Assembly (NCBI GenBank): GCA_022813625.1
Contig: JAKLMB010000006.1
Coordinates: 682,001 to 746,000, forward strand
Direction: 5' to 3'
Length of the DNA stretch: 64,000 nucleotides
Source: Aaosphaeria pasadenensis
Taxonomy: Eukaryota; Ascomycota; Dothideomycetes; Pleosporales
Part shown: piece after piece, positions 1 through 12,471 of the stretch
How positions within the stretch are numbered: position 1 is the stretch's first letter
Layout of the letters: every line of letters begins with the position of its first letter
Program-made: the position numbers and the translations under genes
The notes under the pieces: model-generated
The model's database searches: none
Told to the model about the DNA's origin: nothing
What the model saw: only the letters and a program-made list of their open reading frames with translations

Positions 1-1033
1 TGGCCTGGTTGAGGAGAGGAAGTGTTAATTTGGATGGATGAATGGAGGGATGGGATGGAGAGGTTGCGTACTGAGGTTCCCAGCACCTCCGCGACCGTAG
101 GATATACATCGTTCCGTCATAACGTCACTGGTCATGATAATTGAATGATATAGTACACAAGAGCGAAGCAAGAACGAAGAAAGGCTAAGATTTGATTTTC
201 AATGTGGAGAAGTTGAACTTGTGTATAGATGGAGGTACGGAGAGGGAGAGGAGGGAGTAGATAGCAATCTACAATTTGCCCATGGGGAAGTCCACTTCTA
301 TAAAAGCTCCGAACTTCGATCATCATTATCGCCATCATAATTCGGCGCACGACCCCAATCGAAAGCCCACCGATGAAAGCTTTCCCATGAAGATCCGATC
401 GACTCGACGGTCATCACGCTACCGGACACACAGCAAATGGGGCATCAGAAGCAATTATCAGGTTCCCTATGGCCGAAGTTCGAATGTGCTTGTGCCTGTG
501 TGGTGGACAAAGATCGGCCACGGGGGGTGGTTGTAGATTGGCGAACTTGGCCATTGGGGATCTCGAGGCTTATCTTCTTGTTAGTCACGGCTACAGAGAT
601 GGAAACTCCCAGGCATGCCACTAAATGACGGTGATGTCGAGACGGAGTGCATCCCGCGGGCTTTGTGTGGGTGAAATGGCATTTGGGGGCAAAGTGACGT
701 AGTGAATTGGGGGCTGATCTAGTGGCGGATAGAAGCGACCTAGAACAGCCCTCGAAGAACGGCATATGCAGGGCGGGGAGCACACCATTGGCGAATAAAA
801 TCGACCATTATTAGGATCATAATCAAAACATGATTTGAATGAACTCGATCTCAACTATCTGCAAAGCACCCATAAAATATAGTCGGTCAGCCTTAGATTC
901 CAACCTGAATTAGCCCTTCTTCACTTGCTATACCAATAGGAGGGGAAGGTGGACTGTTTTGTATATACATTTAATTTTGGGGGTAAAAACAAATTATGAA
1001 TCATATGGATACATAATGCTGTGGGCAAAGTAT
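1..1033. other. Gene-free window edge
   Basis: No gene is supported here. The open frames are short, overlap on both strands and show no recognisable domain. The part next to position 1034 is the 3' flank of the HECT ligase gene, which ends at 1034 on the minus strand. A gene whose body lies left of the window could have its leader here, but nothing in the sequence shows that. Confidence 0.6.
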
Positions 1034-4000
1034 TTACAGGACGCCAAATCCCTTAGAGTTTTGGATGGCCAAATCAAGCTTTCGCTTCAACTTGTCACGA
1101 TCCGCGTACTCCGGGAGCATCAGCTTGCCAAAACATGTTGAGCTTGTAGGCAACATGTCGGTATCTGATCCGTTTCGAACAATGTGGAAATTCATGGTCT
1201 CGAATCCAGTGACCGGCACTCGTTCGCTTGCGGTCACGAATTCTAGCAATTTCCGACGATCATCCATATCGTAAGACTCAACAATGGTCCAGAAGTCTTG
1301 GATGGTAGGATGGTTGATGGAATAGCCCTCTTCATAGCGTGTGGCCGACCGGAGCGCATCTACATCGATGTCTAGCCTGCCCTCCAAGAGATTCTGTAGA
1401 GCTGGTGGGTCAAACAGATGTAATGATCGATTATGAAGGCACCTGTTGAAGCCCTTGCGGAAAGCAAGGAGCTGTGGGGCGACAGATTTATACGTCAACC
1501 AAGAAATATAATCTTTCACAAAGTGTTCCCTGTTAGCATTTGTTACCAGCGTCTCATCTGTTGCACTTTCGCCTTGGGTGAAAGGCCGCTCCCATGCCGG
1601 GCTGCTGATAGGTGGTCGTGTTACATGGGAAGGCCAGATTGGGCCGTGGCTGGTTGATATCGGTTTGTCGACAGTGTTAAGCAGATCTGCAGGCCAAAGA
1701 TGACTTGGTCCTCCAAGGTCGCCATCGAACGCTTTCATATCTACGTTGACCTTCTGGCCACATGCTTCAAAACTGAAGGTGTAGCTTCGTAAGAAAATGT
1801 CTGCGACATCGCCGTCCTTCCACGAAAGTAGTTCTCGCAATGACTTGGCAAGGATTGGCCAGCCATCTTGGATGAAGTCAATAGACTCCGAAGTGTCCAA
1901 GCCTAGAGATGGATAATTCGGGGTAAGAATACTGTGGTATAAGGCGATGGGAAATGTCACGGGCAGTGTGACCCCATTGTACAGGGCGAGAGAGAATAGA
2001 AGGCCTAGCATCTCGAACTTCCAATCCGGCTCTAGGGAAGCAGGTTGAAACCACGTCATTCTGGTTTGGGGATCGATCTCGAACATTCCTTGACACCCTG
2101 TTAGTGATTTCGTTGTTCAGTGTATTCGTCATTTATACGTACCGTTATCGGGCTTGAAGGCTTCACCCAGGACCACGCGGAAGAATTCGTAAGTGATGCC
2201 TCCCTGATCATGACCAATCTCACCCTCCTCCTTGCCCATCTTTACCTTGAGTGGTTTTAGCAACAGTCTGCGCTCCTGACCCCAGAGCTGATTCAGAGTG
2301 TCTTCCAGTGGGTGCTCTCTTCCAACCTCAAGAACAAGGTAGTTGCTCAATACAACTGCCAAGCGCTTGTTAATCGCGTTCGCATATGAAAACCTCAGGT
2401 GACGGTTGACATGTCGCTGCAAACGAGCGGTCCTTTCAGATCCCTCAAACTGCCTGTACATGCTGGTGAAATTTATCGTACGGAAATACCCAATAAGTAC
2501 TTCAGGCTGGAACAAACAAGGGAATTGGAGGAGATGGACAGAGTTTGGGGTCTGTTTATATTGAAGGTATTCAACGGGTTCGTGGGTCTTGTCGATGCGC
2601 TCATCGAACCATGGCATGTAAAACATGCGCGTTCGTAAATTTAAGATATCTCGGGACCGATCTATGGATTGTGAGTGGGGAGTATCAATGTCAGGGCTCC
2701 AGCTCTACTCACGAAGTCTTTCCAGGAATGCAAGGGACACGCCCACGCTTGACCATCTATGAATGACCACTTTCCCGTCCCATTGTTTGATGATCAAGGT
2801 TCGCAACCACTCCATGAATGTTGCAGTGACAGTCCAACCCGGGTCATCCTGATAGTTTAGGGCTGATTTGAATTTTCTCTTACTCGCCAAGGCTTGATGT
2901 TCAACCACTGCTAAATGCTCCACCAATATGTCCAGCAGGTGCGACTTAACGGGGCCATAGCTGGTGTCGTTGGGACAATGCCCCTTACGGTTCATGGTAG
3001 CCAATATCTGCTCAAAGCATAAACGAGCGCCAATACCTCGCAAGAGTCGATCAGCAAGCCGAACCGCGGGCTCGTACTCTAGCTCGTCAATGATAGCCAG
3101 CCAGGGGTCTGAGAAACTGATAGGCACATCTTTGCCTCTATTGTCAGGCGTATGGGGGAGCACGATGCCCCAAGATCGGAAATTACGCAATTGAACCCAG
3201 GTTCGAGGCCATCCGACGGATACTAGTGAAGTCAACGCATGAATACATATCATGATGATATGAGCAGCTTCCTCATCATTCAAATATCGCCCAGATGGTT
3301 TTTCGGACGCTTCACTGGCCGAAGCCTCTTCAAAGCTCCTTTCAGTCGAGCTCCCCTGGGAAGATTTCTTTTGAGAGCCTTTCTGAACGTCCAGCTCTGG
3401 TGGAGCTACAAATAAACTCTCAACGGCAACCCACAAGCTGTCGTAAATCAAGGCACCATTAAGATATTTCCAGTCCCGGAATGCGTGCGTCATTCGCGAC
3501 GAGTTCATGTGTGACAATTTCGAATTTCCCGATCCTACATGGCCTGAATCTCGAAAAGATTTGAGCAGGAGTTCCGGATTGCTGAAGGTATGAAATAGTG
3601 ACCTATTGACAAAAGACGAAGTCGGCCTGAACCGTTTGTTCGGCTCATAGTCTACACTGTAGACGAAACCGAATGGTCGCATGCGCTTGCGCTGGTGCTC
3701 ACCGCCCTTCAACTGTTCCAGAATGTCACAAGTGAGGTGAGAAGTCACTTGGACGAATGACCGACCGCTTTTCTTTGCATCCAAATCAGTATTCGGTGAG
3801 GAGGTCCTAGGTATCGGGATTGCTTCTGGAGGGCCGCGCATATCGATAGGATGTGACTTCTTTGCGTAGGCGGTCTTGCTGTACAGGTCCGAGCCTCGAT
3901 TCCCATTAATGTTCCGTGATCCGGCAGACGGTACTTCGGAAGAATAGTCGCTGGTAGGTCCACTTATACGATGGAGGATCGTATGTACTTCATCTCCATT

Positions 4001-5094
4001 ACTCGATATTTCTGTGTTATGTGCAGGTAAACAATGCTCATTGCTTTTCATGGAAATGTGTCGTGGAGTGCGAAGTTCGCGTGTGGGGGTGGAGTGGACG
4101 TTTGTAGGCCCCCTGGGCACGTCCTTCGGGGTTGCTGCAGCCGATTGACTGTCAAGGCAGTCACTGCCCTGCAACTGCGTTTGCTGTGGCACAGTGCGAG
4201 AACTAAACATTGAAAGAACAGAGGACGCAGTGGGTAGTTGCTTCGAATATGCATATATGACTGTAACCGTATCATATAGACTTTGACCAAGTGACTTTAC
4301 GTCTTTCTTTACTTGATGTCGCTCCCCTATTGTTCGTAACACATGCTTGATCTGCTCTTGGTCATGGGTTCCATCTCTACCAACAATTGCGACCGTCCGT
4401 CTACTGCGAGAAGCTGAACCAGGTGGCGATACGCCGGCACCAGTGAGCTCCGCCGTAGACCATAGTGGTAGGCCAGCAAGTGGAAGCAGATTCAAGACTG
4501 GTCCCTGTCCAAGCGCTGCCACCCCAACTTCTGTTCCTATTGATCCATCTATCCCAAACGTATCCGGTGATACTTTCAGCTGATGTGTACAAAGTCCGCG
4601 ATATGGATCATCTTGGCTAGCGAGGAAGTGCGCGAGGGCTCGGGCAGTAAGTTGAGTGGGTGCTCTATGCGGTCTCGTGGCGAGTCTCCTATTACAGGAA
4701 AGACATGTAGGCGTGGTGCAGTATGCACTCTTGCAGCCATACAAGATTTGGGATAGATAGCTTGGCCAAAGATCAGCATCGAGTAGTATGAATATCTAGG
4801 GATATGAACGAACCGACGCACTACGTGCTGGAACTGTGCTTGACGCTGAACTTGGACGCACTCGAAGATGCGGCCAACATCGTCGACGTCCATCACATGG
4901 CCATGCCAACGACCACGTAGGGAGTTTGGCCGATGAACAGTCCGAATCGTAAGGGTAGGGGTTGATGAGGGCCGAGTCGAATGAGTATGGGTTGAAGAGG
5001 GCCGAGGGTGGGAAGACGACGGGACCTTGTTGCTGTCACCACGACGGGTACGGGCATGAACATGGGTATGGCTATGACCTCGAGAAGGGCACAT
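1034..5094 (-). CDS. HECT-type E3 ubiquitin ligase with N-terminal AZUL zinc domain (Hul4/UBE3A-like)
   Basis: This is an E3 ligase that takes ubiquitin from an E2 onto a cysteine and passes it to substrates. Exons on the minus strand are 5094-4814, 4760-2713, 2649-2143 and 2088-1034, giving 1296 aa. Residues about 95-151 form an AZUL zinc domain as in UBE3A, with cysteines C103, C108, C113, C116 and C151 visible. The middle is long and low-complexity. The C-terminal ~400 residues are a HECT domain: the stretch around YMPWFDE, the HDQGG block, and the catalytic motif LPTSSTCFGKLMLPEY with C1264, 32 residues before the end. The intron joins restore conserved text (ERL/HILNLRTRMF and DNG/MFEID). 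The first donor is the unusual GTTCGT, chosen because it joins VVRR to YLSQILYGC. The start at 5094 is the first ATG of the frame and is the least certain part. Fungal Hul4 is linked to nuclear RNA and protein surveillance; that role is inferred from the family. Confidence 0.9.
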
Positions 5095-6252
5095 GGTGGC
5101 GGGGCTGTGGGATATGTCACGGATTACGAGATGCTAGTGTAGTGTGGTTATGTGATTGGAAATGGGACGAAAGGTCTGGAGCATGGTTAAGTAGATGCGA
5201 TGCGATGCGATGCGATGCTATGCTATGGTATCGGGATCATAGTGCTGGGAGTACTACGCGATGCGTGTTACACGTCGGAGTAGGGCATTCACACTGATCT
5301 GAGGAGTTGGGAGGCGGCCATTGGGAGAAAGAAGGTAGCGCATATAGAAAGTGAATTGGAGGGGGAGGGGATAGGAGATGAGGTTGAGGGAGTATGTATG
5401 TCAGTTCCCGTTGGATCGTAGGGCTGGCAAGAACAAGGGTCCAATTCCATCCAGGCCAGGCCACCGGGGGTTTAGGCAGGCTTGGCGTGTCATCTCCCTA
5501 TTCGATTCAATTCTTTTCTGGTGGCGGATCCAGTGAGGAAGACGTCATTCCCTTGTGCCCGCCTGCCTGTCCTGCCCGCCCTGCCCGCCTACCCGCCTGC
5601 CCTACGAGTAATAGTTATGTTATCGCACACCAAATTCCATGCTCATCCGGACAGAGTATTTTTTTTCCTTCGTCCCATTATAATTTTACTAACAAGTTAC
5701 CTAAAATACTGCCATTATTTATCAACTATTACATAGTACCCCTCGTATTCATATGTTTACAGTCATAAGGAAAATATTAGAATAGAAAAAATACACCACC
5801 CGTCTCAAGGGAAATTTCTCCCATCAACTGGTAGATACATTCATTTTCAGTGTCACTATCTGGCTCCCCTCTCGGACCATCATTACTTCGTGATCCCAAA
5901 ACTTCAACCAGAACAATTCTCATCCAAAAGCAACAAGTCAATTTATTGCTATCCGCCTGTCGGTGCCTCTACCTACCTCGTACCACAGTCAGAAAGTACT
6001 CCGAAGTGGGTGGTGGTGCATGTTTTATTAATCGGGCAATCGGGCTTTCACACAACCCCCCACTTAGTAATTATTATCGCCATTACAGGCGGACTGTGGG
6101 TGTCGAACAACTTCCTTCAACCGCATATTCACCCTCTCTTTGCCCTTCTTACTTCTCCCCTCCCTCATACCAATCCCCTTCCCTTTCCCTTCACTTGAAT
6201 TCCCCGTCTCCCGATATCTTCTACTCGACACTCTCGAGACCACACCTTCGCC
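5095..6252. promoter_or_regulatory. Divergent promoter region between the HECT ligase and REI1-like genes
   Basis: About 1.16 kb separates two divergent starts. It holds a GATGC/TATGC tandem repeat (5194-5223), a run of CTGCC/CCCGC units (about 5561-5602), and a pyrimidine-rich tract just before the start at 6253, as is usual for fungal leaders. No coding sequence is supported. Confidence 0.6.
5194..5223. repeat. Pentanucleotide tandem repeat (GATGC)4 (TATGC)2
   Basis: Four copies of GATGC-type units run into two TATGC-like units. The repeat lies about 100 bp upstream of the HECT ligase start and reads as a simple repeat in a leader or promoter. Confidence 0.85.
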
Positions 6253-7910
6253 ATGGCCTCACAAGCGGCCTCCCAGTCGAACCTTCAGGCGACACATCCC
6301 TTCACCTGCAACACATGTCAGGTCGCCTTCCGCTCCGGCGAGTTGCAGCGTGCGCATATGCAGACTGACTGGCAGTGAGTACTATCAATCGAATCACCAT
6401 GGGAAATCACTGTTCGCTAACCCGTCCCACAGTCGCTACAATCTCAAGCGCCGCGTCGCATCTTTACCACCCCTCTCCTCCGAAATCTTCACAGAAAAGG
6501 TTCTTGCTAATAAGGCTTCGGCTGCCGCAACGGCAGCCAAGGCTTCCTTCGAGAAGGCCTGCCAGCCATGCGGAAAAACCTACTTCAGCGAGAATGCGTA
6601 CAATAATCACGTCAACAGCTCAAAGCACAAGGCAAATGTGGCCAAGGCAAGCAGAAGTCACTTCGACGATTCAGCCTCCGTCACTGGCTCCGTGATGAGC
6701 TCAGCATTGTCACTCGGCGATTCTCTGGCAGAGTCCGAGACCACTCAAACGGACGACAAGGACGTCGCGGACGTCGCGGACGGTCTCAAGCAGACCAAAC
6801 TAGACGAAGATAAGGCTTCCGTCACTTCCTCCAGCAAGCCTGCGCTCGAGCCCCTCCTGGATTGCCTCTTCTGCAATTACCGCTCGCCCAGCTTTGCCCT
6901 CAGCCTCAACCATATGGACAAATTCCATGGAATGTTCGTGCCAGAGAAGGAGTTCCTCGTCGAGCCCGAAGGATTGATCAAGTACCTGCACCGTAAGATC
7001 CACAAGAAGCACCAATGCATCAAGTGTCACAAAGCTGTACACACAGCAACCGGCATACAGACCCACATGAGGGACCGCGGCCATTGCATGATCGCCTTCG
7101 AGGATGATGCAGAGCTTGTTGAGATTGGCCAATTCTACGACTTCAGGAGCTCGTACCCTGATGCCGAGGAGTTTGAAGCCATGGAAGAGGAGGAGTCTGA
7201 CGAGTCGCAATCTACCACCGGTGGCGGAGTCAAGCTGGGTGCACCTCGCAAGGCCGTCATTGATAGTTCCGGTCAAGAGGAGGACGAGGGCTGGGAAACC
7301 GACAGCACTGTGTCGAGCGTACCAACAGACGAGATCACTTCCGTGCCGATTGACGACCGATCACACCGGTACAAGTTGCTTTCGCAGTCACGACACCATT
7401 CCCATGGCGATCCGCGACCCCACCGCAGTGTCGATGGATACCACTCCCACGCCCATGCCACTCCTGTTGCAGTGTATCACGACGACTATGAACTCCAACT
7501 TCCTTCCGGACGCACTGCTGGTCACCGTTCTCTGAACAAGTACTACCGCCAGAATCTCCGCAACTATCCTGGAGTCGCCGAGCGCATGGAGAACGCACAG
7601 CGCCGACTTGAAGCCGGCTCCGAATCTGACGAGGAACGTGGAGACCCACACCGTCGTGGCCGTGACCGCCAGGTTGCCACTCGGGCCGAGGGCGGATTGG
7701 GCATGATTGGCGTCAGTGACGCGAAGAAGCAAGAGGTTCGCACAATAGCGCAGAGGGAACAAAAGCGGGCAGATCGTGCACGGAACAGGATTCAGGCCGT
7801 GAATGAGAGGAAGGGCAACCAACAGAAACACTACAGGGTAAGTCGTGACGTACGAACTGGTTCAGCATCAATCCATACTAACAGCACCACAGGATCCTCT
7901 CCTTCAGTGA
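6253..7910 (+). CDS. REI1: REI1-like C2H2 zinc-finger protein, cytoplasmic 60S pre-ribosome maturation
   Basis: Rei1 works on late cytoplasmic 60S particles, where it promotes release and recycling of Arx1 and proofreads the peptide exit tunnel. Exons are 6253-6374, 6433-7837 and a last exon of only 18 nt at 7893-7910, giving 514 aa. Finger 1 has C19, C22, H35 and H41, split by intron 1 at the codon for H41. Finger 2 has C84, C87, H100 and H106. Two further C2H2-like units follow around LDCLFCNYRS and HQCIKCHKAV. The tail ends RDPLLQ, a conserved ending of the family, and only the tiny third exon supplies it: the donor after CACTACAGG and an acceptor after a CTAAC branch site restore the frame. 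Acidic and basic low-complexity linkers separate the fingers. It shares its upstream region with the HECT ligase gene. Confidence 0.92.
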
Positions 7911-8308
7911 TCAATCTTCTGGATGTTTTCTCTTTTTCACTGTTTGGACAGCGTGGGCCGGTCTGCTTACCCTGGCCTCGATCACGAATTTAATGTCACT
8001 TTTGCATGGTAGGCGTTCAATAAGAACCATGGAGGATGCCGGAGGTACCATGGATGCTATCAAAAAAAAAAGGAAGCCGTACGCCTTAGAGTGTAGTGCA
8101 GTGATACACTAGGTGGCGATTGTGGTAGAGTCAATCGCCAATAAAATACACAGAAACTGACTATCTATGCTTTATTTATCATTATCATCTATTTATGCAT
8201 CGCGAATTCCCATATGATGATCGTCTATGCTCTCAATTCCCGGTCTACAAAATCCAACATGATCAACCCCATCATCTACACCGACCCATCTATCCACATC
8301 CAAAGATT
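7911..8308. other. Convergent 3' intergenic region
   Basis: This lies between the 3' ends of the REI1-like and histidine-phosphatase genes. It holds a short A-run near 8064 and AT-rich text with AATAAA-like words near 8140-8180 that could serve polyadenylation on the plus strand. No gene is seen. Confidence 0.6.
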
Positions 8309-9178
8309 CTACAAATGAGAACTCACCTCCTCCTCTCTAGTCGGGAATCTAATAAACCCATCCTTGACCCACGACTCCTGAGCAATCTCCCTCAGCTGCG
8401 TCTGCTCCTCAATAGTCAGAGGAATGAGGTCCTGGCTTCTCCGTTTCAACGACTCCTCCGTCTCGCGCAGACTCGCGTTCTCGCTGACAGCCTCACCGCT
8501 CTCGTCGAACGTGTACGTCCGCAATTCGCAGTTCTTCCACCCCGTGCCTATGAATCGAACGTCAGCATCTCATCCTCCCCAGAAAAACAAAGCAAGCCAA
8601 ACAGCCACACAGAAAAAGAGTCAAAACCTACCCGTCCCCGCCATACTCCCCGCCCAATCCTCCGTCAAAAAATGCATCAACCCCCCGTGCGCCACCACCG
8701 CAACCTCCCTCCCCTCGCACTCCCTGAAAAACCGCCTCGCCCGCGCCGTCCGCCTCGCAATCAGGTCCGTCCTTGGCCTATACGGCCCCTCGTGCTTCTC
8801 GTTCCAGCCCTCCTGCACCAGCGACAAGTCGACCGCCGGGTAGTCTTTGAATTCTTCACGTAGCGCCTCGGGCGAAGATCCCGTGTCGCAGGGCAGCGCG
8901 GTGGTCTCCTGAATGTCCGGGAGGGCGACGATGCGGAGGGAGGGGTTGGCTGCGAGGTGGGATTTGAAGGTTAGGAGGGCGGTGTAGAGGGTTCGGCGGA
9001 GGGGGGACGCGATGATGAAGTCGACGTTCTTGAGGGTGGAGGCGTGCGTGGTCCAGAGGTCGGTGCATTGTTGCTCGCCGAGGGTGGTGAGGGATGGGTC
9101 GCGGAGGGAGTGGTTCGCGATGCACAGGTTGTGGTGGCCTTGGGCATGGCGGATTAGGTGGATGTGTGTTGGTGCCAT
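8309..9178 (-). CDS. Histidine phosphatase superfamily (phosphoglycerate mutase-like) protein
   Basis: Exons on the minus strand are 9178-8632 and 8547-8309, giving 261 aa. The motif LIRHAQGHHN at the N-terminus carries the phospho-accepting histidine H11. R61/R62 in SPLRRT, E91 in QETTALPCDTG and H164 in VVAHGGLMHF supply the rest of the branch-1 phosphatase pocket. The intron join reads AGTGTGWKNCELRTY. The protein resembles the fungal PGM-like phosphatases (YOR283W type) rather than glycolytic mutase. The substrate cannot be told from the sequence. It looks cytosolic, with no signal peptide. Confidence 0.88.
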
Positions 9179-12100
9179 GGTCGTTGGTTTGGGGGTTCCT
9201 TTTCCTTCTCTTTTGGTTTCTGGGGTTTCTGGGGTTGGAATGGGGTTTTAATGATATCCGAGTATGCTTGTGAATCCGGGGTTACGGGGGAAATTGATTG
9301 CAATGATGGCTGTGGTGTTTGGTAGCAAACGATACGAGATGTTTGTCACTTAGAATCCAACTTATTATATCTCCTTCGGAAAGAGTCATGTTTTCTCGGG
9401 ATGCTACTTCGGAAGAAAAAAGACTAAAGCTAGGAAAAGTGGGTCGTGACGAATGTTGTTGATGACGATGATGGACGAAGAGGCGAATTAGACGAGTGAG
9501 TTTTCCAAAAGAAGAAAAACAGAGAAAAGATATATGGATTCGAGTTATTGGCATATAAGATGCAATACATACATGATCCTAATGTTGACATGAACATTGA
9601 CACGTCTATGTCACATTGCCAACATTCGCAGTACCTCGTAGTGATAGAAAGACATTGAATTGACAAGCCGTGAACAGCCAATGAGGATTCCAAATTTGGC
9701 ACTCAGGGCAGTCGATCAGGAACATGAGGTCGGGATTTTCGATGCTAGGAACGTCAATCGAAGGCACGTGGGGGGAGTGTTGGGAAACTTAGGCGCCGGT
9801 GGACCGGGTTACTGCAAATGGAAAATCGGGGGGCGAGAGGGGACTGGAGCGTGAATTGTCAGCGCCCATCAATCTTTAACTTCATCACCTTTCCATGAGG
9901 TTCAAGAAACAATGTTTTGTGTGGTATGAAGTCGTGCGAGTAGAGGAGCCTGATTGCTGTTTTAGTTAGTCCATGATTAGAAGAAAAGTGTTGGTAAACA
10001 ATGCTTCTGACATGGTTAGAATCTCTGAGAGACTCTAGCATTCACACAACGCTGACGTCAAACCTTCCGCTCAATACAAAGATGATACGATTTTATCGTG
10101 CGAATAAGCATTAAAAGCGTTCACAGCTCGTGAGATCTCAAGCCATAAGCTGCTGATCGCTCAAGCTGAAATGAATGTTCCGAATAGGTAGCTCACAGTC
10201 CTAGGTTCTGTTATCGAGTTTCCCTTTGTACATTCCGTGGTCAGCTATTCGTGCGAGCGGGATCACTATGGCGCGTCCTCCAATAACTAGGTACTCTCTT
10301 TAATCTGATTAAGAAATCAAGCGTTGCTCCCCCGGATGCCAGTAGCATTGCCACATTTTCGGCACGGATGCGACCACGCCCCGGTCGAGGTCTTACATGT
10401 GGGAAAAGCCACATCCGTTGCACACCAAAACGGTCTTGCAGACGTGATCCTCCCCGCGTACCTCGTACCTCGTACGAATGGGTGGGGGCTTGCTTCAGCC
10501 TTGAAGATTAACAAAGAGTACTGCTTGAAGCGAGATTTGGTGGCCTCTTTGGGGTCTATCGCCAATAATCTCATAAGGCAAATTGTGCTGCTTTTATTCT
10601 CGCGCATCAATTGCAATCAGTCATATTCAGAGTGGCAATTGACTGTCACGTAGTAATGATGAGATCATCTTCGCGGCAAGGTACTGTTTCAGGAGCATGT
10701 TGAGACAGCTTCATCTGACTACAGCTGGGTTGACAAGGATGATATACAACAGCCACCAAGACGAAAGGGTTTCTGCAAGCTAGAGATAACCAAAGATTGT
10801 ACGAGAAGGCCCCCAAGAGTTTTATAAGCTACGAGTAGATAGAGTAAGTAGATAAAATACCTTGAGGAAGTTCGCGATACTCCGGACACTCGCGTCCGGA
10901 AACCCGCGGACACTTAATTAGCACGCCCACCAAATGGAACGTAAGCTTGAACTATGAGGTATGATACAACGTGTTGCTCGACCCAGAAGTGCTGACGAGG
11001 CACATGTGAAGGAATAAAGAGTTAGAACACATGCAGTGCAACATCGAAAGAGGAGAGAACAGTTCGACTAGGATCACGGCCAGATTTGAAGGGATTCAAA
11101 TAAAGATGCGCATGCCGGACTTTTTAAACGCCGCAACCCCATCCGGCCACACGTCCTCTGTCCTGAGCGAAATGTATCTCGAATTTATCCTCGAGACAAT
11201 TGATATTAACATCCAACAGGTTAATCCTACCATGGCCAGCGTAACAAAGAAACGTTGCTTTGGTGGGGCGATACATCAGCTACGAGCTAAGGTATGTAGG
11301 AAAGCAGAACTATCACAGCACCTCTAGCCATGCGAGGTAAGATCAAGCGCTGAAGTGTCAACTCCTAAATACTCGTGCCTACGAGTAGAAATCAGCATCT
11401 CGAATCGGCACCTCACGATTCCGGCCATCGACATTGCATGGCTGCTCCGGCTGTCGTCCGGTTGATCCTGTTGGTTCCCGCCAGAGGAGAAAAAACCATC
11501 GAGACCAGCACTACACAGAATACTATATCTGAGGCTGTGGATTCCCATGTGGATGATCAATAATGCAGCAGTGGCTGTGCGTAACAAAATAACAAAACTT
11601 TAATATTCTGCCTTCCGAGTCCGAAGCGTATTCGCACGCATTTCGTATGCGTACGGAGAGCCGTACACTTGACTCCAAACGGAAACCTTCTGTGTACGAG
11701 AACGAGTGGCTTTGTCGCTTTACTACCTATTCGGTCCAAGCAGATGTACTTGTAACCAAATTGGCAATTGATTAGACCAATAATGCTGACGTGAAGGAGT
11801 AAACACCAACTACCCCTGTCCTGGATCTGTAGTGTTCACTCGTACGGTGGAGTATTCGCTGGCAGTAAACACTCATTTCCCATCCATGTAAGCCAAGCAT
11901 GTTTCAGTTCACAGTCCCCGTCGCCTGTCCGTGAAAGGAATTATCCCACGAGCGTGAAGCTTGAGTGCCGAAGTAACCGGGATCGAACAACACCTGATTG
12001 CATACTGATCAATTTTATGTATGTCTTGACGGATCGGTCCCTCTGGGTCGTGCAGTAAGAGGTGCGGTTGTCGCATGCCACAGGACCACAGAAAGCGGTG

Positions 12101-12471
12101 TATATGAAGAAATGCCAAAAGCAGTATATTATTTTATAAATAGGGAGGATCGTCAGTAATTGACAGGGACAAGCCACATTTACGGTCGGCTTAGCATGAG
12201 GTCACTGAAGGGGTCCTCTGGGATCCACATCCTCCTCCCTCTCAAGCCTCCCCCAAAAAAAGGCTGATGGTGCACCAAACACAGCCATGACCACCCTCCG
12301 CCAACTCCGCTGAGGACTCCACCGCATCATCATTTAACTCTGGGTCTCTTCCCACCACATTCGTTTGTTGAGATCTCGTCTATATCCATTTTCTATCTTC
12401 ATTTCTGGTGGCCAGTGACATATTCTACCTTTAATTTTCTTTTGTTTACTTACATTCACCTATTTGCTAGC
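9179..12471. other. 3.3-kb intergenic region with a transposon terminal-repeat relic
   Basis: No open frame here is convincing. Frames up to ~109 aa overlap on both strands and match nothing I recognise. The block holds a Tc1/mariner-like terminal repeat (10871-10916), several TACGAG/CTCGTA words (near 10456, 10830 and 11370) and a TATAAATA-like word near 12133. The last ~200 bp before the phospholipase start are pyrimidine-rich and look like that gene's promoter and leader. Confidence 0.55.
10871..10916 (-). mobile_element. Solitary terminal inverted repeat resembling a Tc1/mariner (pogo/Fot-type) element
   Basis: Read on the minus strand from 10914, the sequence starts AGTGTCCGCGGG, and the 8-mer AGTGTCCG recurs 24 bases further in. 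It is flanked outside by TA (10915-10916), the target dinucleotide of this superfamily. The layout (AGTGTCCG ends with an internal copy, TA junction) is like fungal pogo/Fot-type ends. I see no matching partner end to the left and no transposase frame, so it is a relic or solo end. The identification rests on general resemblance only. Confidence 0.45.

Noticed and set aside
5561..5602. CTGCC/CCCGC repeats as a possible CRISPR-like array
   Set aside because: The units are too short and contiguous, with no spacers; this is a simple repeat in a fungal promoter.
6140..6252. Upstream in-frame extension of the REI1-like gene from 6140
   Set aside because: That frame differs from the finger-coding frame before intron 1. 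The ATG at 6253 followed by splicing at 6375 gives the conserved first finger.
11955..12030. Minus-strand GTTCGATCCCGG resembling a tRNA T-arm (B box)
   Set aside because: The bases before it do not form a 5-bp T-stem, and no acceptor stem, D-arm or anticodon arm can be built upstream.
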